Source: Batillaria attramentaria
Lineage: Eukaryota; Mollusca; Gastropoda; Batillariidae
Direction: 5' to 3'
DNA length: 64,000 nucleotides
Assembly (NCBI GenBank): GCA_018292915.2
Contig: JACVVK020000384.1
Location: 518,501-582,500, forward strand
This document shows positions 9,972-20,900 of the stretch, piece by piece. Under the pieces are notes generated by a model. The model saw only the letters and a list, made by a program, of their open reading frames with translations, was not told the origin of the DNA and did no database searches. The first letter of the stretch is position 1. Each line of letters opens with the position of its first letter. A program made the position numbers and the translations under genes.

Positions 9972-11527
9972 CACACACATGCTTCTGAGTGTGAGTCAGT
10001 GGCAAAAACGAAACCCACTGAAATTCCCGCTTTCCACATGTCAAGTTGTAGAGACTCTCGCGAAAAGATACTGCATTCCGATGCAAAATAATTTCTAGAC
10101 CATCCCAGAACATCCTGGTGCAGTAACGTCAGTAGATTACGTCACCTTGGAAAGATTTCGAACCTTCCAGTAAGTTGAGGAATGTTCTAGATCTGACCTG
10201 TTCAGTACGTAAGCAGCCCTGCACAGCGTTCTGGATTCTTCTTCTTTCATGAATTTGTTCTCCGCGCATATTCTGTTCATAAAGTATTGGAGTTGTAGTC
10301 TGTTGTATCCCGTATCTTCTCTGCGAGTGCACGATGATGGCGACATAGCATAAGTAAAATACAACACCACGTCTCCAAACAGAGGAATTCGGAAAGAAAG
10401 TGGCGAGACATCCCCAAGAAAGACCAGCATCACGTCAATAAAACATGACGCTCTTACTTTACGTCAGTGCGCGTGCGTTTTTTCTTCGATGTTTGTGAGG
10501 CGTGTGGCTTGTGGAGGAAATGTGCTTTGAGTACAACGTTTCGAGTCAACTGACGATAACGGCTGAAGGGAATTTTTCTAATTTTTTAATATATTTTATG
10601 GCACCCAGACAAATTATCTATATATAGTAGGAGCGATTTTGAGATCTAAAATGGGTTCACCAGCACTTTCATCAGGTACGGCTTAGGCCAAAAGTATAAA
10701 AGCGACAACCTCCAAACTTTACTCAGTTAAGAGTCCGTATTCATGCTATCTATGTCCAAAAAATGGAGTGGTTTAGGTAAATATTACGCCTTCAAACGCC
10801 AGAAAGCCACTTTTTTTCTGAAAAGGGCAATAACTCGCAAATCATGTGTGCAATCGTTCCTGGATCGCGCCTTCTATTCAACAATCTTGATTCATTTAAA
10901 AACCCCAAATTTGAAATCGATCGGTTCAGTATTTACGGAGATACAGGCATCTGAACTGGGTTCACATGCAATGTCAACTCAGGTTCGGTTTACATGAAAA
11001 TTATAAGAGCGACCATTTTCTAGTAGTGACTCTGTTCAGAGTCCTTATTCAAGCTATCTACTGCCAAAAACTTGAGTGATTTAAATAAATATTACGCCTG
11101 TACACGAAAGACAACCAACTTGTCTCAAAAGGGCGATAACTCCCAAATCACTTAACCAATCATCACACGCTTGGTTCCTCTAATGTAACATTTTGATATA
11201 TTTGGATACCCCAAATTTGAAGCCATTCGGTTGAGTATTTTCGAAGAAACGGGCCTGGACACAATTCACACACACACAGCCGCACGCACACACACACACA
11301 CATACGCACAGACGGCACTCACTGAGGAGGAGAAGTGCGTTCGGCGCACCGTACATGTCAGCATCGATGACGCACATTTTCTTACGTCATTGTCAGAGTT
11401 ACACTTGCAAAATCGTCTCTGCGGGAGATCGGCAGTGACGTGCGTTTGTACCACAGATGTTTGCCTATGAACGTGGAAAATTTAGCCCGTCCTATGATCT
11501 TGTTTCCATTACTATGGAAACAACATA
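9543..11527 (+). mobile_element. 2-kb dispersed repeat, copy 1 (non-autonomous transposon)
   Basis: Copy 2 is the reverse complement at about 53322-55300, and a partial copy lies at about 23136-23415. Both outer ends carry the motif tatgttgtttccat in inverted orientation (9562-9575 with one mismatch, and 11514-11527). Inside are a CA/CG microsatellite (about 9937-9980) and a (CA)n near 11269-11300. There are also two diverged sub-repeats (about 10730-11030 and 11030-11260) sharing 'taaatattacgcc' and 'taactc.caaatca'. No transposase is visible. The family is unassigned. Confidence 0.75.
10137..10433 (-). CDS. Hypothetical ORF conserved between the two copies of the 2-kb repeat
   Basis: 98 codons including LYFTYAMSPSSCTRREDTGY, QLQYFMNRICAENKFM and AAYVLNRSDLEHSSTYWKV. 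The same residues appear in the inverted copy at 54457-54711 with very few substitutions, but a 4-bp indel just before VVLYF changes the upstream frame. I recognise no family. It may be a captured exon or simply recent repeat identity, so coding status is doubtful. Confidence 0.3.
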   Translation of the reverse strand: MMLVFLGDVSPLSFRIPLFGDVVLYFTYAMSPSSCTRREDTGYNRLQLQYFMNRICAENKFMKEEESRTLCRAAYVLNRSDLEHSSTYWKVRNLSKVT

Positions 11528-11703
11528 AAGGGGGGGGGGGGGGGTAGAAAGGAAACCGCTCTCTCCATGCAGTCTTGAAGAATTCTTTCTTATTGAAAAA
11601 GTAAAACACAAAAGAGTTTACCCGATCACTTTGCAATTTTGAACACATTTTGAATGAATGAAACAACCCTGCCCACAAACACTGCATTCTTGTAGAAGCA
11701 CAT

Positions 11704-13421
11704 TTATTCGTGTGCAAGACTGTCATAGAAACAATGGTATTCATCAGGTAGCAGTGCCTTCAGTTGCTGCAGGTCCTGCCACTTTCTGCGGGGGATGGGT
11801 CTTGGTTGGTCGTAGAGATTCTGGATCTCACCTGTACTCCGCCTGGCCAACGTACGCGGCAGAGACTTCCAGTCGTCTGAGTGATGGAGTTTGTAGGTTA
11901 TCTCTCCGTCAGGGCTATACCTGAGAGCTCTGAGATCGTGGACTTGAGGGTCCCCTGTCACAGTTCGCGGTCGGATGCTCTTGATTCTTCTCAAAAATCT
12001 TTGAAGTCTGTGAAGTGCATAGTCTTACATTTGTACGGCCTTGGAGTCTGTTTTGCGGACAGGATAACGTCAACGTAGTCTGTAGGCAAAAATATCTGCC
12101 TGTTTTTCAGTTGGCATTCAACCGTTGCTTGGACGCTATCGACTTCCATCCATGTATGGCCCTTCCCTAAGTACTTCTGGTACACCTCAGTGCCTGTATG
12201 TACAGAAAACTCCAAGAGACAAATTGAAAGCAACGCATTCCTGTTATATATTGAAGCCATCAGAGAACAGAATGATTTTCTGCAGTGCTACTTGACTGTC
12301 ACTTGTAGCCTGAAGAAGATTAATTTGCGAACAGCTTTGGAACCAGTAGCACCTGTTGGAGATCAACTGTTAAAACCAAAATGTCATTTCTGTCTTCTGC
12401 CAGTCTTTTGTCGCGTTTTTTCTCCTCCTGAGTCTCATCTTTTCTCCGCATATGAGTTGTACACTCATTATAATCAACGTTGCCCAGACGATACTGACAG
12501 CACAAATTGCATTCATCTTTTCTGGGTTTGAAAATTTCGGCCTTGTTTTCTTTCAAGACTCGAAAAGGCTCGCTTGAACCCCTTTTCGTCACAATACATC
12601 TGGCAAAGACGATGCAGTTGCGTCTTCGAGCAAATGTCAGCTTCTAAGTACACTTTGTCTGTGTCTTTGCAACAAAAGTGTGAAGGCATTTTTGGCAAGC
12701 TCTCGACAAAGGCTCTCGCAGCTGCACTGCTTGTGTCGTCTCTCGGCGGTGGTTGGGGTTGCGGTTGCATGTCATGCCATGTGATGTATATGCCTCGGTC
12801 ACCCATTTGCGGTTGGACCATTCTCCGAAGGCAAGGGTGTTCAAAAACATTGTCTTACACACAGGTATTCTTTGCTCACGTACCTTCAAATGATAAGCTT
12901 ATCTGAAAGTGACTGTGCGCCTGCTCTCGCTTTCTTGCCTCTCTGTACATATGAGTAATCCACGAGTTTTTTTTTTCTCACCCCAGCTTAAGTTCTTCCA
13001 AAACATGCTGAAGATTTCTGACCGATCCCTGTCAGAAATATTTTTGCAGGTTCTGGACTCTGACGATTCACAGAACTTTGAGGTACACCTCGGGCCGAGC
13101 TGCCGTGCAGACTTTTTCGCTGCAAGATTTTTTCCTCCTTTTTTTCGCCATGTACACTTCTCCTTTCATTCTTCGAAGTTTATTTTGTGTGCATTTCCAC
13201 TGGTCTGGTTTTGCTGGATTTGCCCGCTTTCTCGGCCCTTGAAGCTCTCTTTCAGACTGAGGAATGGGTGCTTCCGAGCTTCCATCAGAGTCAATTAAGC
13301 AGCTAGTGTCCGGATGGTACGAATCTCCACTGTCCACCGGCTCGGTAGCTGAACTGTCAGAGAATCTTTCACTGACATCTGCAATCCCGCTTGTGCTGTC
13401 ATCTCTTGATGACCTGCCCTA
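11704..13421 (-). pseudogene. Transposase-like 'SDG/QNRN' family gene, frameshifted
   Basis: Minus-strand fragments in alternating frames line up with one large protein family seen in many invertebrate genomes, resembling DUF7869-type transposon proteins (identified from memory, no search run). In order: an acidic start (13421-13068), FWKNLSWGEKKK (about 12990), VCKTMFLNTLAF (about 12850), HFCCKDTDKVYLEADI (about 12680), IFKPRKDECNLCCQY and LTVDLQQVLLVPK (12540-12330). Next come an LFSDG/NRNALLS remnant (about 12265-12230), YLGKGHTWMEVDSVQATVE, PRPYKCKTMHFTDFKDF (to 11991), and the C-terminus GDPQVHDLRALRYSPDGEI to LPDEYHCFYDSLAHE with a stop at 11704. At least five frame changes are present. 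About 100 residues usually found between the DLQQVL and SDG blocks are missing, so it is not functional. An acceptor-like tagggcag precedes 13421. Confidence 0.75.
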
Positions 13422-13658
13422 ATAACCTCTTTTGGGCGTGTCTCCTCTCCAAAGTCCAAGGCCTGCATTCTTAGTCAGGTGAGTCGCACTGCCTCAAGGC
13501 TGCATCACGAATAATAAAATTCATGTTCAGAGATTTAGTCGAAAACCAGAGAACAATAGTCACAGACGAACGCAGTGGGTGTCTCTAATGCTAGTTTTAC
13601 CCCACTAAAAACACACACACCGCACATGATAGTAGTTTTTACAGTCCCTGCAATAAAT

Positions 13659-13892
13659 CTACGGCGTATGGTCGGCATCGAATACAACCTCTGCATCTTC
13701 TAATACAAAGTCCACCTCTAGTTTGTTACTGTCGATGGCTACACCTCCACACTCAAAACACTCCCAGCAGGTATCTTCAACGGTTCCTGAACTATGGGTA
13801 TCCTCTGAGTTTTCAGTTTCAGACGTGCTGTCATCGGATGAAATCACTATCACGCCAGCCTCAGAGGAGTCGTTTTTGTCGGAATCTGCCAT
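13659..13892 (-). CDS. Small acidic ORF upstream of the transposase-like pseudogene
   Basis: An ATG at 13892 opens 77 codons beginning MADSDKNDSSEAGVIVISSD, Ser/Asp/Glu-rich, with one CWECFECGG cysteine cluster. It lies on the same strand 240 bp upstream of the pseudogene, whose own N-terminus is also acidic and Ser-rich. It could be the first exon of that gene, but I see no convincing donor site. It may equally be a chance frame. Confidence 0.3.
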   Translation of the reverse strand: MADSDKNDSSEAGVIVISSDDSTSETENSEDTHSSGTVEDTCWECFECGGVAIDSNKLEVDFVLEDAEVVFDADHTP

Positions 13893-14464
13893 TCTGCTTT
13901 GTGTAGGAAACAAAAGAACAGAGGAAAGGAGGAAGATAATCTGTTGCACACGTGCGCCAGAGGAAAAAAGGAAAATCCATGGTAATACACATTGTTTCGT
14001 TATCATGCTTACCTACAGCTGAACCTTCTGGCAAAATAATGCTGATCATAGTTGAAAAATATTGTTGAGTCGGAAAGCAGGCAAAATCCCTCATCGTTTA
14101 CTACTGGAGACTCGTGACAAAATTACTGTGTAAGTGAACCTATTATATGTACACATCCATTCACAGAGAGAGAGAGAGAGCGAGAGAATACGAATGTTTT
14201 GTTGGTGAAGGCCGTCATAGCCCATTACCAATGGTGGGGATGGGGGGTTACAAAGCAAAACAACATTGCCAAGTAACAAATCTCTAACAAGGTTAAGCAG
14301 TGCGCTTCCATGTTAGGTACACTGCTGTGTATTTTCAATACTCAGACTAAATATGCCGTGTGATTGTTAAAATAGATAGTCACGATGCATACATTCATTC
14401 ACTTTGGTCAGTTACAGCCTTTCAAGGTACCACACACACATGTACAACATCACAACACTTCAGT

Positions 14465-15370
14465 TCATCCAAGAAAATGGTTTATGATGGAACAGACAAA
14501 GTCAAGATCGGCCACTGCTTGTTCGCACTGAATGTGAAACTTGTCACGCTCCACCGGCGCCCATCGACAGATGTCATCAAGAAGTTGTTTGTCACCAGCG
14601 GTCATCTTTGTCGGGTCCTGTTTGATGAACCAGTGGTTTACACATCTATCATTATAATCAAACACTATGACAACATCATCACTGTCACATAGTAGATGTT
14701 CCCGATCATACCACGTGTTGTCATACACAATCTTGTTGAAGTTTCTGTTTCGGGTTTTGTCTCTGAGGCGACGCTGTAAGTCCCGATCCCTGATTTCTCC
14801 GACATACTGCTTTACTTTCTCGGCATCATATCCTTTAGTGTCAAACTCTTCAGTACTTGATAACTCTGAGTCCGTGTCATCTGTGAGAAAAATAGATGTG
14901 TTGTTGTCTTCGTTCTGGTCCACTGACGCGTGGGACTCGGTACACAGGTCAACTTCAAGGGTGTCTGGGTCGTGCGGGCGAGCTTCACGTGCAGTGACAT
15001 CGACAGTACACGGCGTGTTGTTTATCTGTGTCACTTCAGGTGTGTGTACAGTTTTATCACTCGGTGTACATGGAGGTGTAGGGTGGGACAAGTTGCAAGG
15101 TGAGGATGACTTTTCACTTGCCTTTTTTCTCTGGGCAGTTCGCCTTGTTTCTGCCCGCTGTCTGTCTCTGTGAACTTGTGAAAGTGGTTTTCGTCTGAAG
15201 GTGGCCAGCTGTGTTGTGGTGGTCATGGCGGGCTGAGAACCGGTCAGTCGAAGTATCACCACCGTTGTACCGTCGTCTTTACCGTCTATTTTGAAGGAAG
15301 TTACGGCATTTTCCCCCAGCAGAGCGTTCAGAATACCTTCCACTGTTGACGGTAGTCCCTCAACAGGCAT
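14465..15370 (-). CDS. Uncharacterised 301-aa protein, TE-associated
   Basis: An intact single-exon frame from ATG (15370) to stop. The N-terminal ~55 residues (VEGILNALLGENAVTSFKID, TTVVILRLTG) form a compact hydrophobic/beta segment. Next is a basic Arg/Lys stretch (LSQVHRDRQRAETRRTAQRK), a long acidic low-complexity linker, and a conserved-looking C-terminal domain of about 120 residues (RDRDLQRRLRDKTRNR, WYDREHLLCDSDDVVIVFDY, HWFIKQDPTKMTAGD, DLDFVCSIINHFLG). I do not recognise a named domain. A TATA-like element lies about 45 bp upstream of the ATG. Its position next to the transposase-like pseudogene, same strand, suggests a second ORF of a mobile element. A lineage-specific host gene is the alternative. 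Retention of a full frame beside a decayed neighbour is noteworthy. Confidence 0.6.
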   Translation of the reverse strand: MPVEGLPSTVEGILNALLGENAVTSFKIDGKDDGTTVVILRLTGSQPAMTTTTQLATFRRKPLSQVHRDRQRAETRRTAQRKKASEKSSSPCNLSHPTPPCTPSDKTVHTPEVTQINNTPCTVDVTAREARPHDPDTLEVDLCTESHASVDQNEDNNTSIFLTDDTDSELSSTEEFDTKGYDAEKVKQYVGEIRDRDLQRRLRDKTRNRNFNKIVYDNTWYDREHLLCDSDDVVIVFDYNDRCVNHWFIKQDPTKMTAGDKQLLDDICRWAPVERDKFHIQCEQAVADLDFVCSIINHFLG

Positions 15371-15414
15371 GGTGACGGAGTTTTAAGGCAAAAATGTCAG
15401 TTTTCCACGACGAG

Positions 15415-15423
15415 CCTTTATAC
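15415..15423 (-). promoter_or_regulatory. TATA-like box upstream of the 301-aa ORF
   Basis: On the minus strand the sequence is gtataaagg, about 45 bp 5' of the ATG at 15370, compatible with a start site about 15-20 bp before the ATG. Prediction from motif and spacing only. Confidence 0.4.
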
Positions 15424-16585
15424 TTGCGTCTTTCTTCTACGGCCGCGTGGTGATGGGGGGGGGGGAGAGGAAAAAAAATGCATTCAAACCTATTTCTTTA
15501 TAACCTACACAGCTGTACGGGCCGGTGGCGGCACTTCGGGCGCCACTGATTTCATGAATAGCGGTCTTTGAGTGTGGCCGGCGATGGAGAAGAAGAAGAA
15601 GAAATAAAATCTAACCATCTTCTACTCCGTCTAGCAGTTTAATACATTTGACGGGAGCGTAATCTGCTAAGTCAATGTAAAAGTCAGAGACAATCATACA
15701 CTGAACGTCCCAGATGGATGCGATATTTACCTGGTTATTGTAGAGGTGTCGCTGGCTCCGTCTCTCTCAGGCGGCTAGAAAAATCGCGTAACCGGAAGTT
15801 TCTGAGCCAAGATTGCGCCAGTGAAAACCTCGTAACTGACTACACGAGGTTTTCCATAGTTATCTGCGTTTCACTGGTTGCCTTACAAAAGCTCATGAGA
15901 TCACTTACGAGTTTTTCCGTACTTCAGTTTGATCATACTGTTAGATTCGAGGTTCTCCGCATCATACCGCATCAAACGCTTTCACCTTCCCTGCGCTTAC
16001 GAGCCCGCTTAAAAAAAATGGGGGCAAAATGAAGGGAGACAATCACACAGAAAAGCCGCGCTTTCGCGCCAAAAGGTCTGTTACGAGGTGGCACGAGAAC
16101 ACCATCGAAATACAAGCTTTTGTTCCCCTGTCGCATCCGACGGAATGCCAGATATTTGGCTGGTAAGTTACTGAAATATATTATGTACTGCGTTGAAGAA
16201 TCGTACTCTCTAGGTCCCTACGTTAGAAAAAAGCGATTTTATGACACTTAAATTACGCGCAAACTGCATGTAGAAATGTCAGCCACCACTATTACATGAA
16301 ATATTATCATAGAATGTAATAACTAGATATATGAATGAATTAAATATCTCAAATTTATTTCCGACAAAAATATGGTCCACAAACAGAAACCAGAATGTAC
16401 AACGAAAACGACGATAAGGATCAGACATTTCTTAACTGAGTAACTTCTTCGGGAAAAACTCTTCATTGTTAATGATATTTATGACTCTTGCTTGATTTCA
16501 TTGTGTAACACACGGAAGTTGTCCAGGTAATGAATTATCATTGCAACGAGACTTTTTTAAACTTTAGTTTTCAAGTGTTCATTGT

Positions 16586-16658
<73 letters not shown>

Positions 16659-17555
16659 GATGGAACATACATCATTATTTTCACTATCTGAGAGGGTAAC
16701 TCTTAACTGATTCAGATTTACATGCATAAAGTACGATAAGTATTGCATTCACTTGTAGAATTAAAATATTCTCGAAAATAATCGTCAGTTACCGGCGGAA
16801 AATGTTAACATTATCAAGATTTGTGGGAGAACAGAGACAATTAAAACTTGCCAAAGAAATAAATAAATAATTTTTTTTTTTTAAACAGAGCGTCGAGTCG
16901 CGTGCAGTTAAGATCATGCAGATTCTTTCAAACTGTCAACGTTCATTAGGTTTGTATTAAAGTTCAAAGTGCCCATTAAAACTTAGACGTGGTAGACTGC
17001 GAAACAAACGATTCCTTTCGGCATTTGGCGGCTATTACAGTACAGCTACTTCCAGAAAGCAGGGGGACAAACGCCATCTTTAACATTCAGAAACTATCAA
17101 ACGAGATCCACCTTCTACCTGAACGGTGGTCGTAGATTGATCTAGAATCGCCATTACAACTGAAAGAGTTTTTGTTTTTTTTTTAATGTGACATCACGTC
17201 ACTGGCCAATTCAGTGGTATTTTGCGTCATTTGACGTCACTGAAGAGCTCAGTTTGGATGACAAACTGCACCTTTTCAACTAAAGACATACGATGTCTGT
17301 GTTCTGAAAGCATCGGAGAGAGCAGAGAGCGACCCGACTGGAAACGTTGCCGGGAGATTCACTCATTATTCAGACATTGCGTGCCAGAGTATTACGGGGG
17401 CAATCAAACAATGAACAATCACCGATGTGTGTATCGTTAAAAAAACAGTAGAGAACCAAAAATCTAACCGTGACAATAATATGATGTAGTGAAAAGACGC
17501 GAATGGACGTCCTTGTAGGTAATTATTGCTTCCACTTCATATTCTGGTGATCTTA
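15424..17555. other. Intergenic region with CA microsatellite
   Basis: No gene recognised. A perfect CA run lies at about 16590-16655. The rest is AT-rich unique-looking sequence. Part of the 3' end may hold untranslated exons of the GPCR. Confidence 0.55.
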
Positions 17556-17955
17556 TAAACTAGGAAACTATGATTTGGAGTACAGTGCAACTGTAAGTGC
17601 ATCTTATGAGATTTATTGGGAAACCTTACTTTCAGTCTCAGAGATACTGGAACTCACTTCACCCCGGGCTCTACGTCATTTGGTAAAAGAGTCTAAGCGC
17701 CATGGATTCGATAGGTACTTACCCCCTTTGATATTTGACGGTAGACTTCTGGTGGACTGTCCCCCGACAAACCTAACCTGGTACTCGGTGGTGCTGTTGT
17801 GTTTGATCCCCCCTCCCTCCCCCCCCCCCCCCCAAAAAAAAAAAAAAATTGTACCTCGAAAATCACCAAAAAATATAACGATTTACAAAAAGTCGAGAAA
17901 AATTTCCTGTAGCTGTACCTTCGCAGCAAGTTGTTTTCAGCGTAACAATCCAGCG

Positions 17956-20900
17956 ATGTCGTGTTCATTCTTGATTTTCTCGATCGGTTTGGTTTCCATC
18001 GAGAACGTTGCGGCGTTGAAAACAGTTTCGGTGGTACTGGAAAAGGTGTCTTTGAGCGACCGTAATCACGTTAAAGAAACCAGTGTCTCAAAATATTATT
18101 ACCAGGATCCACGTGACAACACAACACCAATACATACCGATGCTAACTTAAACCAGACATTATCTAGTTTGCTTGATCGAACTACTACCCACAAGAAACG
18201 GATCAAGTGTGACACACAGAATGGGCCCAAACATACACTGTATGTAAATTTTACGACAGAGGTTTCTGGTTACATCCATACTTGGGGCTACACGGTGTTT
18301 TTGAAGCAAGATGTCAATTTAGATATTCGAAAGTGTTCAGGAAGTGCCACTGCAACATTACAAATACCCGAGGAACATGTTCTTATGGTGAGTTTCAACT
18401 CTCATTATCTCAGGGTCCATGAAGATGATTCCAACTATTGTTTGGAACCCTATGTGCAACTCATCATCACCGAGAATGGTAGCAATGTATTTGGTTTGAA
18501 CAACTGCAGTACACGATATCTCTCAACGACTGTCTATAATCATTCAATCACAGTTGTTTTTTTCTTCATACTTCGTGATGCCGACTTTGAAATGTTATTC
18601 TCGTTTCACCGGGTATCCAAGTTCCCACACAAACTAGCGTCAGGAAAGTGGAACTGTTCAACGCCTAACTACGCTAGCTTCAAGCAGCACGTGCACTGTA
18701 ATCTGGAGTCCGAGTGTCATGGGGGAGAGGACGAAGGGGGACACTGTCCTTTCAGCAGCCCGGCTTGTGGTGGAGGTGTTGCGATAAACGACAAGTGTTA
18801 CAATCTTTTCAATGGTGGTCTCTTTAACTGGCATGAGGCTCGTGATAGATGCAGTTCCAAAGGAGGGGACCTCCCCACAATGAGATCTGAAGAAGAGTGG
18901 CAGGCATTTTGGAAAGTCTTCCGAGTCGGGAAGAGCGTTGAACGAATATGGGTTGGTCTTCATATTTCTGATATAGATTATTCATTGTATATCTATGGAA
19001 ATAAACGGATGTGGGTCGACAACACTGTGCCGTTTATTGTCACCGTTGATTATAACGAACGCAATGCAAGGAAACCCCGCTGCTTCTTTTATTCTCGAGA
19101 AGTATCCTTTCAGAGAAGAGACCCATACAGGTTCTACTACGCCGATTGTTCACGTCAAATCAGTACAAAATACATGTGTGAATTCAAACTACAACCGAGA
19201 CTGATAAACAAGCATAGTAGCATTGCTATTCTAGGTGTCAAAAATGCAACTAGAAAACCCCCAGCACCACTGGTGCAATGCCCGGAAGGACACATGACAT
19301 ACGAGTTTCTAAGATGTGACATTGAGAGTGACTGTGGTGCGACTGACACATTAATTCGCTGTGAATTTTCTACATTTCAAACGCAGTCGGATGAAGTGGC
19401 ACCAGGCAAGGACTCGGGCGTATTTAAAGCCGCTCACAGCGTGGCCACTTTCATATGTGACAACTCAAGACAAAGTGTTTCGTACACTGTTGTCTGTGAT
19501 TTCAGGAAGGATTGCAGCGATGGATCAGACGAGAATTTTTGTGTTCATGGCTCGAGCTGCATGGAGTTTACATGCAACAATAAGCAGTGTGCCACATTCC
19601 ACATGCTATGCGACTACAACGTTGACTGCATTGACAAGTCAGACGAGATAAACGAAGAGAGTTGCAGAAGAAGTGCGAATCATCAGAGTGGTATCTGCAT
19701 AGGTATTTGCATCCCTGGTTCTATAAGTGTCCTTCCCCCAGCAATTATTTACACTAACAGAACTAGAGACTGGACTCTGTACTCGATGGGTCCTTCACAG
19801 TCTTGTCCAGAAACTCATTTTCGCTGTCCGCCCAGTACAGGGTACTGTCTACCGGTGTATATGCGATGTAACACCGTCAATGACTGCCCCCTTGGTGAGG
19901 ACGAGGCAGACTGCGAGAGCTTCCAGTGTCCTGGTTTCTACCGCTGTCGTGGATCACCCGTCTGTGTCCACCTCGACCACTTGTGTGACGGCATGCCCCA
20001 GTGTCCCCAGCGTGATGACGAGCTATATTGTGACTTGCCCAGTTGTCCTGAAGGCTGTCGTTGCCAGGGCCTGGCGTTTGTTTGTGACCGGCCTTTCCTT
20101 GCACATAACTTTACCGCTATTCGCTATCTTGACGCTAGTTACTCTAGAATGATGCCGGACCGCCTGAAACATAACTTGTATCTGGTATTTCTAAAAGTAT
20201 CTTCATGTGGCTGGAACAGCGTTCCCCACATGGCCTTTCCCAATTTACAACATCTAGATCTGAGCTACAATGACATTAAGCAGGTGCAGTTCGAGATTTT
20301 CGTTTCGCTAAAGAACTTGCAATTTTTACGATTGTCCGGAAACCCGTTGGCGTCTCTCATTACTGGACAATCAACCAGTAAGCATCACAACCTTGATCGT
20401 GTGGATCTGTCCCAAACAAAACTAAAGATTCTGGACACTTCCGTGTTCGCAAGCTTTCCCCGCATCGGATACATTAACGTTTCTTTCTGTGACGTATCAA
20501 CCATTGCGGACACTGGGTTTTCATACATCCTTCTTTTGACAGAACTTGACCTAAGAGGCAACCCAATCGTGACCTTTCCGACTGATGTGTATAGAGGACT
20601 GACACGTTTACACAAAGTTTATTCTGACAATTACAAACTATGTTGCAAGGTCACTCTGCCAGGCTACTTCGATGAGAGTCTTTGTTTTGCTCCTCAGGAT
20701 GAACTATCGTCGTGTGACGATCTGCTGAGATCAGATCTTTACCGTTTGTTTTTGTGGATTATTTGCCTAATGTCCGGATCTGGAAATGCAGTCACTTTCC
20801 TGTTTCGTTTCTTCATGCATCAACGCACATCCAAATCCGGATTCAATGTGTTTGTATCGAATCTATGCGTAGCTGACTTTCTCATGGGTGTTTATCTAGC

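Noticed and set aside
14667..15173. 168-codon plus-strand frame, and similar frames at 7004-7510 and 8331-8765
   Set aside because: Antisense shadows of the longer, compositionally plausible minus-strand ORFs.
17575..17955. 127-residue N-terminal extension of the GPCR frame
   Set aside because: It runs through poly-C/poly-A sequence, lacks a signal peptide, and an acceptor site lies just before the internal ATG at 17956 that starts a good signal peptide.
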